A stretch of DNA of 64,000 nucleotides, from assembly GCA_023091665.1 (NCBI GenBank), contig JALJCQ010000030.1, positions 684,501 to 748,500 on the forward strand, in the 5' to 3' direction. This document shows positions 52,436 to 62,642 of the stretch, in pieces. The DNA is from Pythium myriotylum. Its lineage: Eukaryota; Oomycota; Peronosporomycetes; Pythiales; Pythiaceae. A model generated the notes under the pieces. The model was not told where the DNA came from, did not search any database, and saw only the letters and a program-made list of their open reading frames with translations. Positions within the stretch are counted from its first letter, which is position 1; every line of letters begins with the position of its first letter. The translations under genes were made by a program, and so were the position numbers.

Positions 52436-54118
52436 TCAGTCCGAGTCTTCTGCCACGAGGCGCCGACCAAACTCGGTCGCGCCGACCACGACGGCTTCCT
52501 CCGGATGGAAGTCTTTATTAGAAAAGGCCTTGAGGTTGAAGAACCGCTCGAGTTCGGTCTGCACGTACTCAGACCGCACACCGCCGCCCACAAGCACGAG
52601 CAGCCCGATGTCTTGTCGGCGGAGACCCGCACCTTTGAGCACGGCGTCGCAGAGCGTTGTGGCTTCTTTCACTGGCGTCTCCAGTACGCGACCGAGATCG
52701 AACGCCGAGAGTTTCTGGACAAGGTGCTTGGCACCCGTGCGGTCGGCAGTGATGAACGGGAGATTGATGTCTGTAGTTCGACGACTCGAGAGTTCCAACT
52801 TTGCTGCCTCCACCGCCTCAAGGATCCGGTAGCTCGCGAGTGGGTCGATCGAGAGATCAATACCTGCTTCTTGGTAGAAGCGATCCACGACGCGTCTGAA
52901 AAGCAGCGAGTCGACGAGGCTGCCCGAGACGGAAGTCGTTGATGCTGAAGCCAGGACCGAGTAGGCAGCATCACGTCGTTCGAGCACCGAGAAAGTCGAC
53001 GAGAATCCGCCCATGTCAAACACTGCAATGGGCCCACTAGTCCGCCCAGTGAATGCGCCTCGGAATTCATCCGCCGTGTCTTCGTCCGCGACAACGCGCT
53101 CAACTGCGTGCATTGCGGCGACCGGCTCGTCTACAGAAGAGACAAGGTCGAAGCCTGCGGCAATTGCGATCCGCTCGAGCGAGGAGCGCTGTTCTTGTGT
53201 GGCGCCTGCGGGCACAGCGACCACGGCGGGATACCCGTCCTCGGCGTCATCACCAAGCGAGCGAGCTGCCAGCCCGTGGAGATGGTCGAGCATGACCTCG
53301 GCCGCCCACTACATCCACCTAGACGTCAACGTCGATCTTCACATAAGATGCTGCAGTCGTAATCATCTTACCTCGGGACTGTAGGGCTTGTCGTCGAGCA
53401 CTAGCTCGACGGCATTGCCTTCCACTTGAATCTTGTATGGCAGACTCTTGAGGAACGTATCCGACTCGACCGCCTACAGTCCACCAGCAGATCAGCACAC
53501 GAATGAAATGAGAACATGAGCATGGAGATATGTATTTCTACCTGCGCCGACTGCCCGAGTAGTAGCCGTGTAGCCGTAGCCGTGTACCCGGGCTTCCGTC
53601 CTTGCAGCGACTTGGCCAGTGCGCCGACCAAAACGGTCTCGTTCTCCACCGCTACAGCTGCTGGGATAGCTCGCAGACCCTCTGCATTTTCAATCACGCG
53701 TGGTGGACTCGCGCTCATCGGAGAGGCTGTCGCGAGTCGAAGGTTCGCGGTGCCGAAGTCCAGACCGAGAATGCGATCGAGTCGGCGACGAGGCGATCTG
53801 CGTTCGTCGTCGCTTGTGTCGTGCTCGTCGTCGTCGACTGGGAGCCCCTCGCGGCGGCGTCGCATGCGCTCTTGCGCTCGCATGATGTAACGCGTGCCGA
53901 CGTAGAGACCCGTGAAGCCCAGGCCAACCGCAACATACCTGATCATTAACCAAGTTTTCCTGAGACTCTCCTGGCCAATTCTAATTTGGAGAACCTCCGA
54001 CTCACCAAATCGGCTGGGACTTGGTCGCGTGGAAGTGGCGCCTCGGGATGATCCCCGACGAAGAGTTCGGAAGAGCTGATTTGCGCTGCGAGCGCGAGAC
54101 GCCGCGTGCGATCGTCAT
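52436..54118 (-). CDS. Mitochondrial, membrane-anchored Hsp70-like ATPase-domain protein
   Basis: Exons 54006-54118, 53542-53938, 53372-53473 and 52436-53308 give 494 aa. Exon 1 encodes a basic, Ser-rich presequence (MTIARGVSRSQRKSALP), which suggests mitochondrial import. A transmembrane segment follows (YVAVGLGFTGLYVGTRYIM), then the Hsp70 nucleotide-binding domain: LGLDFGTANLRLA, YPAVVAVPAGATQEQR, VFDMGGFSSTFSVL and LVLVGGGVRSEYVQTELERFF. No substrate-binding domain exists; the protein ends soon after the ATPase fold, as in HSPA13/STCH. The phosphate-2 loop is altered (DMGGFSS for DLGGGT), and the Lys of the usual AKRLIGR motif appears as Thr (ATRLLLG). ATP hydrolysis may be weak or lost. 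Confidence 0.85.
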
Positions 54119-54213
54119 GTTGGCCGCGTCGAATTCCGCAAGTTCTGGAAATGAGTGACTCGCCAACGGATACCTTGTCGATTGGACAAAATAATTGAAT
54201 CTGAATTGATTGG
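54119..54213 (-). promoter_or_regulatory. Promoter gap of the Hsp70-like gene
   Basis: Only 95 bp separate the Hsp70-like start from the stop of the upstream gene on the same strand. Two ATTGG sequences (54181-54185 and 54209-54213) give CCAAT boxes on the minus strand. Confidence 0.5.
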
Positions 54214-55163
54214 CTAAAAGGTTTTGAAGCCATTCAACAGATCCGACGCTGAGATCATCTTGGCCGTGTTTGTGAGCGTAGGCGACGACGACGAGGCGTG
54301 GTTCTTGAGATACTTTCGAGCGGCAGAGGAGTTTAGCGGCGGAAGCTTTGCTGGATACGAGTCTTGTATTGTGGAAGTTGTGGTTTGGTGGCGGTCGACA
54401 GAGTCTTCGTCGTCCTCGCTCTCGTCAGTGTTGTTACGATGGACTTTCTCGGCTCGGCTCGTGCCGACAACTCCAGCCGGGCGGTGATCGTATACGTAGA
54501 ATTGATCTGGTTGACATTGCCTATCGTGCGTGGCCGCATTCTTTAGTGTTGCCAGGTCGTGGAGCTGCTGACAGGTCTCTTGAGCTCTTCGTCTCCGTCC
54601 GACCTTCGAGAGCTGATCGGAAAAGTACTGGTGGCGTTGAGCGTCGTTGGCAAGCTTCTTGAGGTCGAATGTGCCTCTCACGTTGTCCAGTCGCCGCTTC
54701 ATGCGCTGGTTTTCCTCTTCAATCTTGTCGTGCTGACGTCGACGAAGTCCCGCGTTTGTTGCTCTAGGTGCGTTCTGCACAGCCTCGGAATGGTGAGACA
54801 TATCAAACTGCTTGGGCAAGTGCTGGTGGATACGTTCGAGACGCTGAAGCAAAATGAGGTTGTGCTGTTCGATCTCATCTTGGCGGTCTACCTCATGCGT
54901 GGGTCGTCAGGTTCGACTTAGGAAGCCACAGAGTAGAACAAGCTCCACAGACCTTGTTCCTGCTGCATTCTCTTCATGTTGTACGTCGGCGAAGTGTCGC
55001 TGCCGACTGTGAGTCCTTCGAGCTTGAGGATCGACTTGGCGTTGCGCACGCGCTCTTCGTTCTTGAGCCGTACTTCTTCATGGTGTGTGGCTGTGAGTAA
55101 ATTGTCGTCACCGAACTGATACTCTGCAACGAACGACAGTGGCCGCTTCCCCGGACTCGGCAT
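54214..55163 (-). CDS. Putative CFAP97/Hemingway-like ciliary protein
   Basis: Exons 54953-55163 and 54214-54887 give 294 aa. The intron uses a GTCTGT donor and joins MQQEQ to DRQDEIEQHNLI in a continuous helix. Residues about 30-80 and 75-175 are basic coiled coil. The segment HDKIEEENQRMKRRLDNV resembles the ERDNxxLLxRL signature of CFAP97 proteins, which are linked to sperm flagella and motile cilia. The Ser/Thr-rich C-terminus is probably disordered. The family call rests on one motif, so treat it as tentative. An alternative is an unrelated basic coiled-coil protein. Confidence 0.6.
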
Positions 55164-55348
55164 AGCTCGTTCATTCAGTCGAGAGGTCTCGCCACCACGT
55201 CTTTCTGACTCAAGTGGCTTCTGCTTTGAAAATAGCTACATTTTCCCGCGTATGGATAGGATATAATTCAATTATAAAATTAATTTCAACCAATTGACAT
55301 TGTCATGAATGATTGGGTGGTCTCATCAACTCGTTCACGTAGGCGAAG
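55164..55348. promoter_or_regulatory. Bidirectional promoter, CFAP97-like gene/methyltransferase gene
   Basis: A 185-bp AT-rich gap between divergent starts. It contains CCAAT at 55290-55294 and runs of A/T (ATATAATTCAATTATAAAA) near 55260. Confidence 0.5.
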
Positions 55349-56601
55349 ATGGCGACGGCGACGGCGATCCCCGAGGTGCTGGAGCTCACGACGACGAGCA
55401 ACCCGTACTTGGACTTCTACAATGAGTTCTGCAAGTCGCGGAGGCAGGAGCTGTTCAAGGTCTTCGACCCGGCTATCAGCGCGAAGAAGCGTCGCGTCAT
55501 GTACAAGGCGCTGGACGTGAGCGTCGCCATGGTGCGGCTGCCTTTGCAACATGGTCGTGGTAAATGCAGCTGACAGTTTGGTGGATCGCATTAGAAATAC
55601 GCCTGGGCGATTCCAGACGAGCGTGCACTGCGGATCATCAAGCACTACGGACCTGTGAGTAGCTTTTCAATACTCACGACGATCTTGTTGGACGGAGTGG
55701 TAATGACTGGATGAACTGCGCCATAAAGATTGTGGAAATGGGCGCTGGAACGGGCTACTGGGGGCGGCTGCTGCAACTGCGTGGAGTGGACATCATCTGC
55801 TACGATCTCCACGTCGCGGACGAGGAGGGGAATGGCGAGAAAGAGAATGAGGAGGAAGATGAGGATGAGGAACAAGAAGAGGACGAGGAAGGAGAGGACG
55901 ACCACGAGAATGGCAATGGTTCAGAGGGAGACGCCGAGGGCGATAACAGCGAAGAGGAAGAGGAGGATGAGGATGAAGATGAGGATGAGGAAGTGGAAGT
56001 TGAACAGATTTTTTGGACGGACGTGAAAAAAGGCACGCCCAAGGTGCTGCGCATACACGCCGACCGGACGCTGTTCCTGTGTTATCCGGACGATTTTGAA
56101 GATAGCAAGGAGTCGATGGCACTGCAGGCGTTGCACAATTACTCGGGAGAGTATGTGATTCACGTGGGCGAGATGTTTGGCCAGACGCTGTGTCTACCTG
56201 GTGCCTGGGGACGCACGTCGTCCTCCGAGTTCCAGGAACATCTCGCTTCTATTTACCACAAGGTACTCCAGGTACCGCTGCCATCCTGGCACTCGAGCAT
56301 CGACACACTCACCGTGTGGAAACGCACCAAGACCTCGATCATGGATAATTCGTTCTACGCGTTCATTCCCGAGGACGAACGCCTCGATCTCGTTGCGGCA
56401 TGTCCGAGCACGCGCCACCTCCTGGAAGAGCCGAATCAATCTTCAGAAGCAAAAGAGGCAATAGAAGCAAAGCAAATGAAGCGAAAGGCGGCGCAAAAGG
56501 CAAAGGAGGTTGACGCAGCAGAAAAGAACCCTGTTGCTGTTAGTGCAAAGAAGAACAAGAAGAACAAGCACCGCAAGCGCCAAAAGACCCGCGAGACTTA
56601 A
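55349..56601 (+). CDS. Rossmann-fold methyltransferase-like protein with acidic insert
   Basis: Exons 55349-55516, 55595-55654 and 55729-56601 give 366 aa. The N-terminal helical part (NPYLDFYNEFCKSRRQEL) leads to KYAWAIPDERALRIIKHYGP, then IVEMGAGTGYWGRLLQLRGVDIICYDLHV, a clear SAM-binding motif I and an acidic residue after strand 2. About 65 residues of mostly Glu/Asp interrupt the fold directly after strand 2. The rest continues RTLFLCYPDDF and GEYVIHVGEMFGQTL. The C-terminus is strongly basic (KKNKKNKHRKRQKTRET), suggesting a nuclear or nucleolar location. Substrate unknown. The acidic insert and basic tail could contact each other. Confidence 0.82.
55815..56015 (+). repeat. Glu/Asp-coding low-complexity tract
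   Basis: GAGGA/GATGA-rich DNA encoding about 65 mainly acidic residues within the methyltransferase-like gene. Purine-rich on the plus strand. Confidence 0.85.
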
Positions 56602-56684
56602 GCTGATTGATAAACAGTGGGGTCTCATTTGTCAAAATGGTCTCTGAACTTTGCCTATCCTACTTCTTAACTACGACGAGTTCA

Positions 56685-58871
56685 TTACTCTTTCTTTCCT
56701 AGCAGTGCGGCTGACTCGCCACGCGCGTACACGGGTGAAGGAGACGCGCTGAGGAAGCTGCAAGAGGAAAGACGGCGGAACCGCGAGTTGACGCGCGTCC
56801 CGCAGAAATAAACGACCAGAAGCATAATGCCGAGGCAGACACCGAAAGCCGTGAACGAGCTAAACAACTTGAGCGCGACAGGCAGTGCGCCGCCCACGAC
56901 TGACAGCACGGCAACGAGCAGTGCGTAGGGCATGATGCTGCGGATGTGGTTTTGCAACGAGATGTGGGCCGAGAGCGACGCGAGGATCGACGTATCGGCA
57001 ATCGGTGAACACGTGTTGCCGAAAACCGAGGCTCCCATGATACTGCCGAAGCATTGGAGCAGGTTCTCAGCGTCACCGCCGCTGATCGAATACGAGAGCG
57101 GAGAGATGATGGGGAACATGATGGCCATCGTACCGAACGCACTACCTGTCGCGAACGAGACGACGAAGCAGAGGCAGCATGCAATGGCCGGGATGAACTC
57201 CTTTTGGATCTGGTCACCAACGACTGATGCAATATACGGTGCGACATTAACCTCGCCGATTACCGTGCCAAGCGCCCACGCGAGCACGAGGATGAGTGTC
57301 GGGTCAATGATATCCTTAACACCTTCCATCCAGGCCTTGGTGGCTTGGTCCAGCGTCACGATCTTCTGCGCGAGGAGCATCACGACGGCAATGACCCAGC
57401 CAGCGGCAGACGCTCGAATGAGCGCCGCGACGGAGTTGCAGCTGCTCAATGCGTCGAGAACACTGTAGTCACCGTCCGGGTTCAGCTCGTAGATGCGTGT
57501 GTAGCCGTCATAGATCATGCCGAAAAACGTGAGAAAGATGATGGAGAGGAAGGGGAGCACAGCGTTCTGCCACCGCAGCGGCTTGCGCGTGTCCGGCTCC
57601 AGCGCTCCCAGCTCGGAGCGCGGGCTGTCGCACGGTCCGACGTCCAGTGGGGTGTAGGCGCCGTCGGCGTTGATGGGTGACGTCGCGGCATCTTTCTCGA
57701 ACTGCACCATCGGACCAAAATCCTTCTCAGTGATGATAGTGATGAAGATGAGCGCGATGAACAAGATCGGAAAGAAGCGGTAGTGGAGACACGAGAGACA
57801 CGTGATGAACGGATCCCAGTCCAGCTTGAGGTCGCGCAGTTGCGCGGCGACGTAGCCAATCTCCACACCAATCCACGAGCTAACCGGCGCCATGGACGGG
57901 AGGCACACGCCGATCGTGTGGATAATCGCAGCAAATTTCTCTCGGCTGACACCCGTTTGGCTGAGCACTTGACGGAGCGAGCTGCCAATGATCAGGATGC
58001 ACGAGTAGTCGTCGAAGAAAATGAGCAAGCACAGCAGCCACGTTGAGAGCTGCATTCGCAAGGATGTCGTCATGAATTCCTTGGCGAGAAGCGCAAGTCC
58101 GTGGCCGCCTCCGCCCTTCTGGACCACGCCGATAGTACCGCCAAGCACGATCGTGAAGAGCAGGACACCAGCATGGCCGTCGTCCACGAAAGCGTTCACC
58201 CAGTACTTGTCAAAGGTGCGCAGGAAGCCGAAGAGCGGGTTTCCTTGCTCCACGATGGTCGCGCCGACCCAGATACCAGCGAGAAGCGCAATGAGCACCT
58301 GGCTCAGCGCCGCCGACACCACGAGCGTCACAAGCGGCGGCAGCAGCGAGATCCACCCGGGTGAGACAAAAACCGAGCTCGTCATCGTTGTCATGAACGG
58401 GATCGTCGTGTTATCTTGCGTGATCTCGAGCACCGTAGTCGTCAGCTCATGGGATCCGTACTGCGGGATCTTGATATGGTCCACGGGCACCTGCCAGTGG
58501 GTACGGAAGTTGCCGTCGGCGTCCATCGTATCGAGCGAGCCATTTCGGAGCAGCACGCCGTCCTGGTCCTCGATCGAGTAGAACAGGAACCGCGGGTAAA
58601 GCGTGCCGTTCTTGAGCTCCTTGAGCTCGAGCGTGGCAGCGAACGGCACTTGGCGCAGGATCACCGTCGGTGTCTGCAGAGATGCCAATGGATCAGCCAC
58701 GCTGTACAACAAGAACAAAAAAAAGTCGAGTGCTTTTGAGGAGCTACGCACATGGAGTTGGACGATGGAGACCGCGCTCTCGACCGAGATCACGGCGTCA
58801 ATCGCGCGCGCCGCGCCGGAGAGCAGCGCGTGGCTGAAGAGCAGCGCCGTGAGGCGCGTGAGCAAGTGCAT
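56685..58871 (-). CDS. NhaC-family Na+/H+ antiporter with extracellular N-terminal domain
   Basis: Two exons: 58752-58871 and 56685-58673, about 702 aa. The 78-nt intron (GTGCGT...CTCTGCAG) is a multiple of three, so the frame stays open if it is not removed, but it has good ends and a branch-like CTGAT. The start at 58871 gives a signal peptide (LLTRLTALLFSHALLSGAARA); an upstream ATG at 58958 is possible. A luminal domain of about 120 residues precedes about twelve membrane segments. NhaC motifs include LLIFFDDYSCILIIGSSLR, PSMAPVSSWIGVE, FATGSAFGTMAIMFPI and GASVFGNTCSPIADTSILAS. These fit eukaryotic NhaC-like antiporters that exchange Na+ for H+. Confidence 0.9.
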   Translation of the reverse strand: MHLLTRLTALLFSHALLSGAARAIDAVISVESAVSIVQLHVRSSSKALDFFLFLLYSVADPLASLQTPTVILRQVPFAATLELKELKNGTLYPRFLFYSIEDQDGVLLRNGSLDTMDADGNFRTHWQVPVDHIKIPQYGSHELTTTVLEITQDNTTIPFMTTMTSSVFVSPGWISLLPPLVTLVVSAALSQVLIALLAGIWVGATIVEQGNPLFGFLRTFDKYWVNAFVDDGHAGVLLFTIVLGGTIGVVQKGGGGHGLALLAKEFMTTSLRMQLSTWLLCLLIFFDDYSCILIIGSSLRQVLSQTGVSREKFAAIIHTIGVCLPSMAPVSSWIGVEIGYVAAQLRDLKLDWDPFITCLSCLHYRFFPILFIALIFITIITEKDFGPMVQFEKDAATSPINADGAYTPLDVGPCDSPRSELGALEPDTRKPLRWQNAVLPFLSIIFLTFFGMIYDGYTRIYELNPDGDYSVLDALSSCNSVAALIRASAAGWVIAVVMLLAQKIVTLDQATKAWMEGVKDIIDPTLILVLAWALGTVIGEVNVAPYIASVVGDQIQKEFIPAIACCLCFVVSFATGSAFGTMAIMFPIISPLSYSISGGDAENLLQCFGSIMGASVFGNTCSPIADTSILASLSAHISLQNHIRSIMPYALLVAVLSVVGGALPVALKLFSSFTAFGVCLGIMLLVVYFCGTRVNSRFRRLSSCSFLSASPSPVYARGESAALLGKKE

Positions 58872-58958
58872 GGCGAGCGCCGTCTGCGAGTCGTGGCAGA
58901 AGAACCGCTGGTCCACCTCTGCAAGTGGCTGTGCTTCGTCTCTTCGGGTTGGCGCCAT

Positions 58959-59309
58959 TGATATGGAGAATCAAAAGAAGGTGATCTGCTCGTGTATGAC
59001 ATATTGTACGGTAGTATCTACAACGCACAAGCTCTAAACACCTACCGTGTTATGGTAGAAGACGGTTGGGTGTGACTCGCAGTGCGTCATCAGTCGCTGC
59101 TGGCTCGCTGTGAATATGCATCTTTTCTGAACCTGTTTTCAGCATGTTTATAATACCAAGATAGTTTAAAACACTTTCATTCTTTATCTATGTTGTAGAA
59201 AGTATGAAACACTCGGAATAAATACATCTGTATAAAACACTCAACCCATCCCATCAAAAGAGATCCAAGAGATGGCTCCACGCACGTGGGTTGGAATCGC
59301 TTCCTTGCT
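58959..59309. other. Intergenic region, NhaC gene/CPBP gene
   Basis: About 350 bp with no supported gene. It is AT-rich from 59140 to 59260. It holds the antiporter promoter and the 3' UTR of the CPBP-like gene (both on the minus strand). Confidence 0.4.
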
Positions 59310-60969
59310 TCACACAGCCGAGGCGCCCACGGGGCGCGAGCGACGCGTGAGCATCGGCATCAAGTTCGTCCACCGAAACATCTGAGCGAGGATGCACGTC
59401 GAAAACCACACGGTCACGAGCACGGAGATCGAGGCCTCGGAGCTGAAGAAGCTGAAGAGCTCGGCCTTTTGGTAGAGCGGCGCCGTGAGCTGCCCAAACA
59501 CGCTGATGATGAAGCTGCGGCACACCAAGACATGTATGTTAGATGAATGAACAGGTGAGAGATGCATTGCGTGGCCATCGTACAGTTTGTGGGTCGCGTG
59601 GTAGACCACACTGGACCAGATGATGTAGCACGAGTTGCCCTGGATCCAGCACATGATGATCCGCGAGCCGACGAGTAGAAGCGTGAACGCCGAGAGCACG
59701 TAGAGCAGATGGAACTCGCGCGTCTCTACTACTGCGTAGCCGGAGCCTTCAGGGATAACGTCGAGCGAGTCGGCGATGATCATTGGCCAATGCCACACAG
59801 CCCAGATCATGCCCGTAATGGCGGAGGCTAAGAGCGTGCTGTGGCTGAACACGATCTCGAGTGCTACCACACATCGAATCACAAACGTTACTATGGATAG
59901 GAGCTTCGGTGTATCTACAGCTGGTGTTACCAGGGAAAAGCGAGCCGCTCCAGCCAACCTCCTGGATCATTGCCATAAAGAACCAACTGCACCCTAGAGA
60001 AAAAGATCTCAGAAACTGGCAAGCAGTCATCAGCGACGTCTAGCATCTTACCAACGGCACGTTGGCCCATTGCAAGCCCAAAGTCGTATCGCTTTGGAGG
60101 CAATGGGTCCCAGAAGATACCGAGGATCGCGATGTAAAACACGTAGAAGACCAGCCCCGAGTCTAGGGCTTCGACGTCATTGAAACTGAAGACCATCTCG
60201 AGTTTCTGCACAAATGAACGATTGAACTAGAAAGCGAGCAAGTACCACTCTGTAAGGAGGTGGAGAAATGGGTGGTTGCTCCAACTCATGTGTCAGTACA
60301 TACCGGATTGACCATCCTCGTTGCAGCCGTAAACGAGAACGCAGCCAGTTCGCAAAGCACGGGGATCGCGTAGCTGAGCAGCGACAGGCGCAGCATTGCG
60401 CGCGTGGGGAAGCACTTGAATAGGTGATGGAACGGCGGGATATTCCAATGCGACGGCGTGTTGCAGGCCTTGAGTCGACTATCTGCGACTACAAATACAG
60501 TACACGATTTCAGCCATCACTACTTCAGAAAGCCTTTTAATCGTCGCGGCGTACTGTGGCGCAGCGAGAAAGACGCAACCGCCGGGCTCACGAGCCAAAT
60601 CGCGCGCGAGAGGAACACGATCGGGCTCTGCGGCGGGATGCCCCACTGCTTGCAGAACACGAGCGCCGTGAGCGAGAGCACGGTCATCGACGTGGTCGTC
60701 ACGAGGTACGCGAAGACGGCGTCGCGGTAGGCGCAGAGCACGTCCGAGGAGAACATGCCGTGGAAAAAGTAGTTGGAGCTGCCGCGGCCGTTGCGGTGCT
60801 GGTGGTACTGGTTGGCCGGCTGGATGAGCGGGTAGTACTCCTCCCAGATCGTGCCTTCTCGGCGCTTGCCGTCCGCGGGCGGCGCGACGCCGGCGCGCGA
60901 CTCGTAGACCGTGCCGGGCTTGCTGCTGGCGCCGGCGCCCGCGGCCGTGGGTCCCTGGCGCTTGCCCAT
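59310..60969 (-). CDS. CPBP/Rce1-type multi-pass membrane protein (possible pseudo-protease)
   Basis: Six exons join in phase: 60555-60969, 60304-60488, 60052-60205, 59931-59993, 59584-59863 and 59310-59514 (433 aa). The hydrophilic N-terminus is followed by about eight membrane segments. The C-terminal half resembles the CPBP (CAAX-protease and bacteriocin-processing) glutamic intramembrane protease family: MAMIQEVGWSGSLFP aligns with motif 1 (EExxxR), SAITGMIWAVWHWPM with motif 2 (His), and VVYHATHKLF with motif 3. Motif 1 reads QE rather than EE, and the Arg is Ser, so the catalytic Glu may be lost. The location is probably ER or another endomembrane. The family assignment depends on spliced junctions read by eye, but all six exons keep phase. 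Confidence 0.75.
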
Positions 60970-61736
60970 GGCGGCGACGGCGGCGTTCTCTGCTTGGGGG
61001 GAGTGACGTGCTGATGGAAGCGCTTCAAGCTCACCTCAGGTGAGCGACGCGAGCGGATCCTTGTCTCTGAAGGCCAAAAGCGACACGTCGAAAATGTCGT
61101 GAATGCATTTTCGACAGAGCACGCGACTAAATGTACTGATATTGCGGGTGATTTTTTGTAAAGGGCCTGAGGGATGGATCCTCGCGTGAGACCATGCTGT
61201 TCGCGAGCTTCTGGACGAAAGCGCGCGCGTGTGATGAATACACGAGCGGCAGATCGCGTCGCCTCTGCTGCTGGCGAGGCGCTATTATACCAAAAGGGAA
61301 GGAAAAGGAGGCCTCTCAAAGTGTCGTGCAGGGGAAGGAAAAGGTCGACTGACTTCGATAATATCCGCATATTATCCACATCAGTCGCGGCAAAGATCCC
61401 GATCCCCCCCCTCCCATCTCTCTTCTACACCGCCTTTCACAACCTGCAGTCAATCAACCCTCAATAAGCGAATAGGGTTCGCCGCTTCCACTCCAGCCAA
61501 TCACATCGCTTAAAAGTCGTTTGGAACCGTCCGAAATCCTGTTTATGAACCGATTAAGCCCCTTCCAAACCCCCCAAAAGTATTCAGTCGCAGCCACGAC
61601 AACACGGAGCATCTGTCGTGGGAACGAGCAGCATGCTGGCGAGCAGCTACACTACTACACTACACGGCCGTGCAGTCGGGCGGCTCGGCTCCGTCAGGCC
61701 ACGACTCACTTCTCCTTCTCTCCCTCGCCGTGCACC
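60970..61736. promoter_or_regulatory. Divergent intergenic region, CPBP gene/tetraspanin gene
   Basis: About 770 bp between divergent starts and no supported gene. A CCAAT box is at 61497-61501. The sequence is open in frame upstream of the tetraspanin from 61521, but it lacks tetraspanin character and is probably 5' UTR. Confidence 0.45.
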
Positions 61737-62642
61737 ATGGGCCGCGTCTCCCCCGCCGCGATCCTGCTGATCGTCATCAACCTCGCCTTCATCGGCGCCG
61801 GCGTCGCGCTCATCAACTTCGCGGCCACGCTCACCAACACGGGCTGGCTCGACGCGCTCGAGGAGACCGACTACAAGTCGGCGGCCGCCACGCTCATCCT
61901 CGCGGTCAAGTGTCTCGGCGGCGGCACGATCGCGCTCGCGCTCATCGGCATCCTCGGCGCGCTCTTGCGCAGCCGCATTCTGCTGCTGGTCTACTCGCTG
62001 CTCATGGTCGCGTCCATGATCGTCTTCGGGGTCATCGGCGGCACGGCCTTCTCGTTCACGAGCAAGATGAAGACGTGGGAGCAGGCCGAGTTCCCGGCCA
62101 CGACGACCGAGAGCGACTTTGCGCCAAAGTTCAACGAGGCCTACTGCTACGCGCAGGGCGCCTACTTCTGTAATAACGCCAGCACCTCGGACATCGTCAC
62201 GATCTTCCTCCCGACTGTGCCGGCCGAAGCCGCCGCGCTGCTCCCCAAGGTCCAGGGCCTCAACTCGCTCTGCACGAACGGCCAGATCGCGTCCATGGCA
62301 GGAACCGAGTCGGTCTGCAAGGCGTGTAACGAAGCCAAGAAGTACGCCAAGTTCGACAAGATCCTCGCGTGGGCTGACGAAAAGTGCCCTCGCACCACGA
62401 TGACCTCGACCTACTGTGCCGCGTACTTGCAGACGGGCAAGGGCGAAGTGTACGTCAACTCGCCGTGGAAGCAGTGCCGCAAGAACTTCCTTGATATCGC
62501 CATCTCGTGGGGCAACTCGCTCACGCTGATGGGTGGGGCGGCTTTCTTCGCGGCCGCATTGCTGCTCGGCCTCTCGTGCTTTGCTCGTCGCGGTCGTAGC
62601 TCGGACGACGATGAAGCTCACGCCAAGCAGTACAAGGTCTAG
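61737..62642 (+). CDS. Tetraspanin-like four-pass membrane protein
   Basis: Intronless, 301 aa. Four membrane segments are clear: AAILLIVINLAFIGAGVALI, IALALIGILGALL, LLLVYSLLMVASMIVFGVIG and, after a large extracellular loop, TLMGGAAFFAAALLLGLSC. The loop (about residues 110-260) holds eight Cys, including CKAC, and a putative N-glycosylation site (NNAS). The canonical CCG motif of animal tetraspanins is not seen, so the assignment rests on topology and Cys pattern. The acidic cytoplasmic tail ends KQYKV. The start fits the beginning of the first membrane segment. Confidence 0.8.
   Translation: MGRVSPAAILLIVINLAFIGAGVALINFAATLTNTGWLDALEETDYKSAAATLILAVKCLGGGTIALALIGILGALLRSRILLLVYSLLMVASMIVFGVIGGTAFSFTSKMKTWEQAEFPATTTESDFAPKFNEAYCYAQGAYFCNNASTSDIVTIFLPTVPAEAAALLPKVQGLNSLCTNGQIASMAGTESVCKACNEAKKYAKFDKILAWADEKCPRTTMTSTYCAAYLQTGKGEVYVNSPWKQCRKNFLDIAISWGNSLTLMGGAAFFAAALLLGLSCFARRGRSSDDDEAHAKQYKV

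Noticed and set aside
53946..54233. Minus-strand frame of 95 codons upstream of the Hsp70-like gene
   Set aside because: A different frame over the same DNA gives the spliced presequence exon, which keeps phase with the Hsp70 domain.
58674..58751. Extra 26 residues in the NhaC-type protein
   Set aside because: The stretch has a GTGCGT donor, a branch-like CTGAT and a CTGCAG acceptor, so it is treated as an intron although it keeps the frame open.
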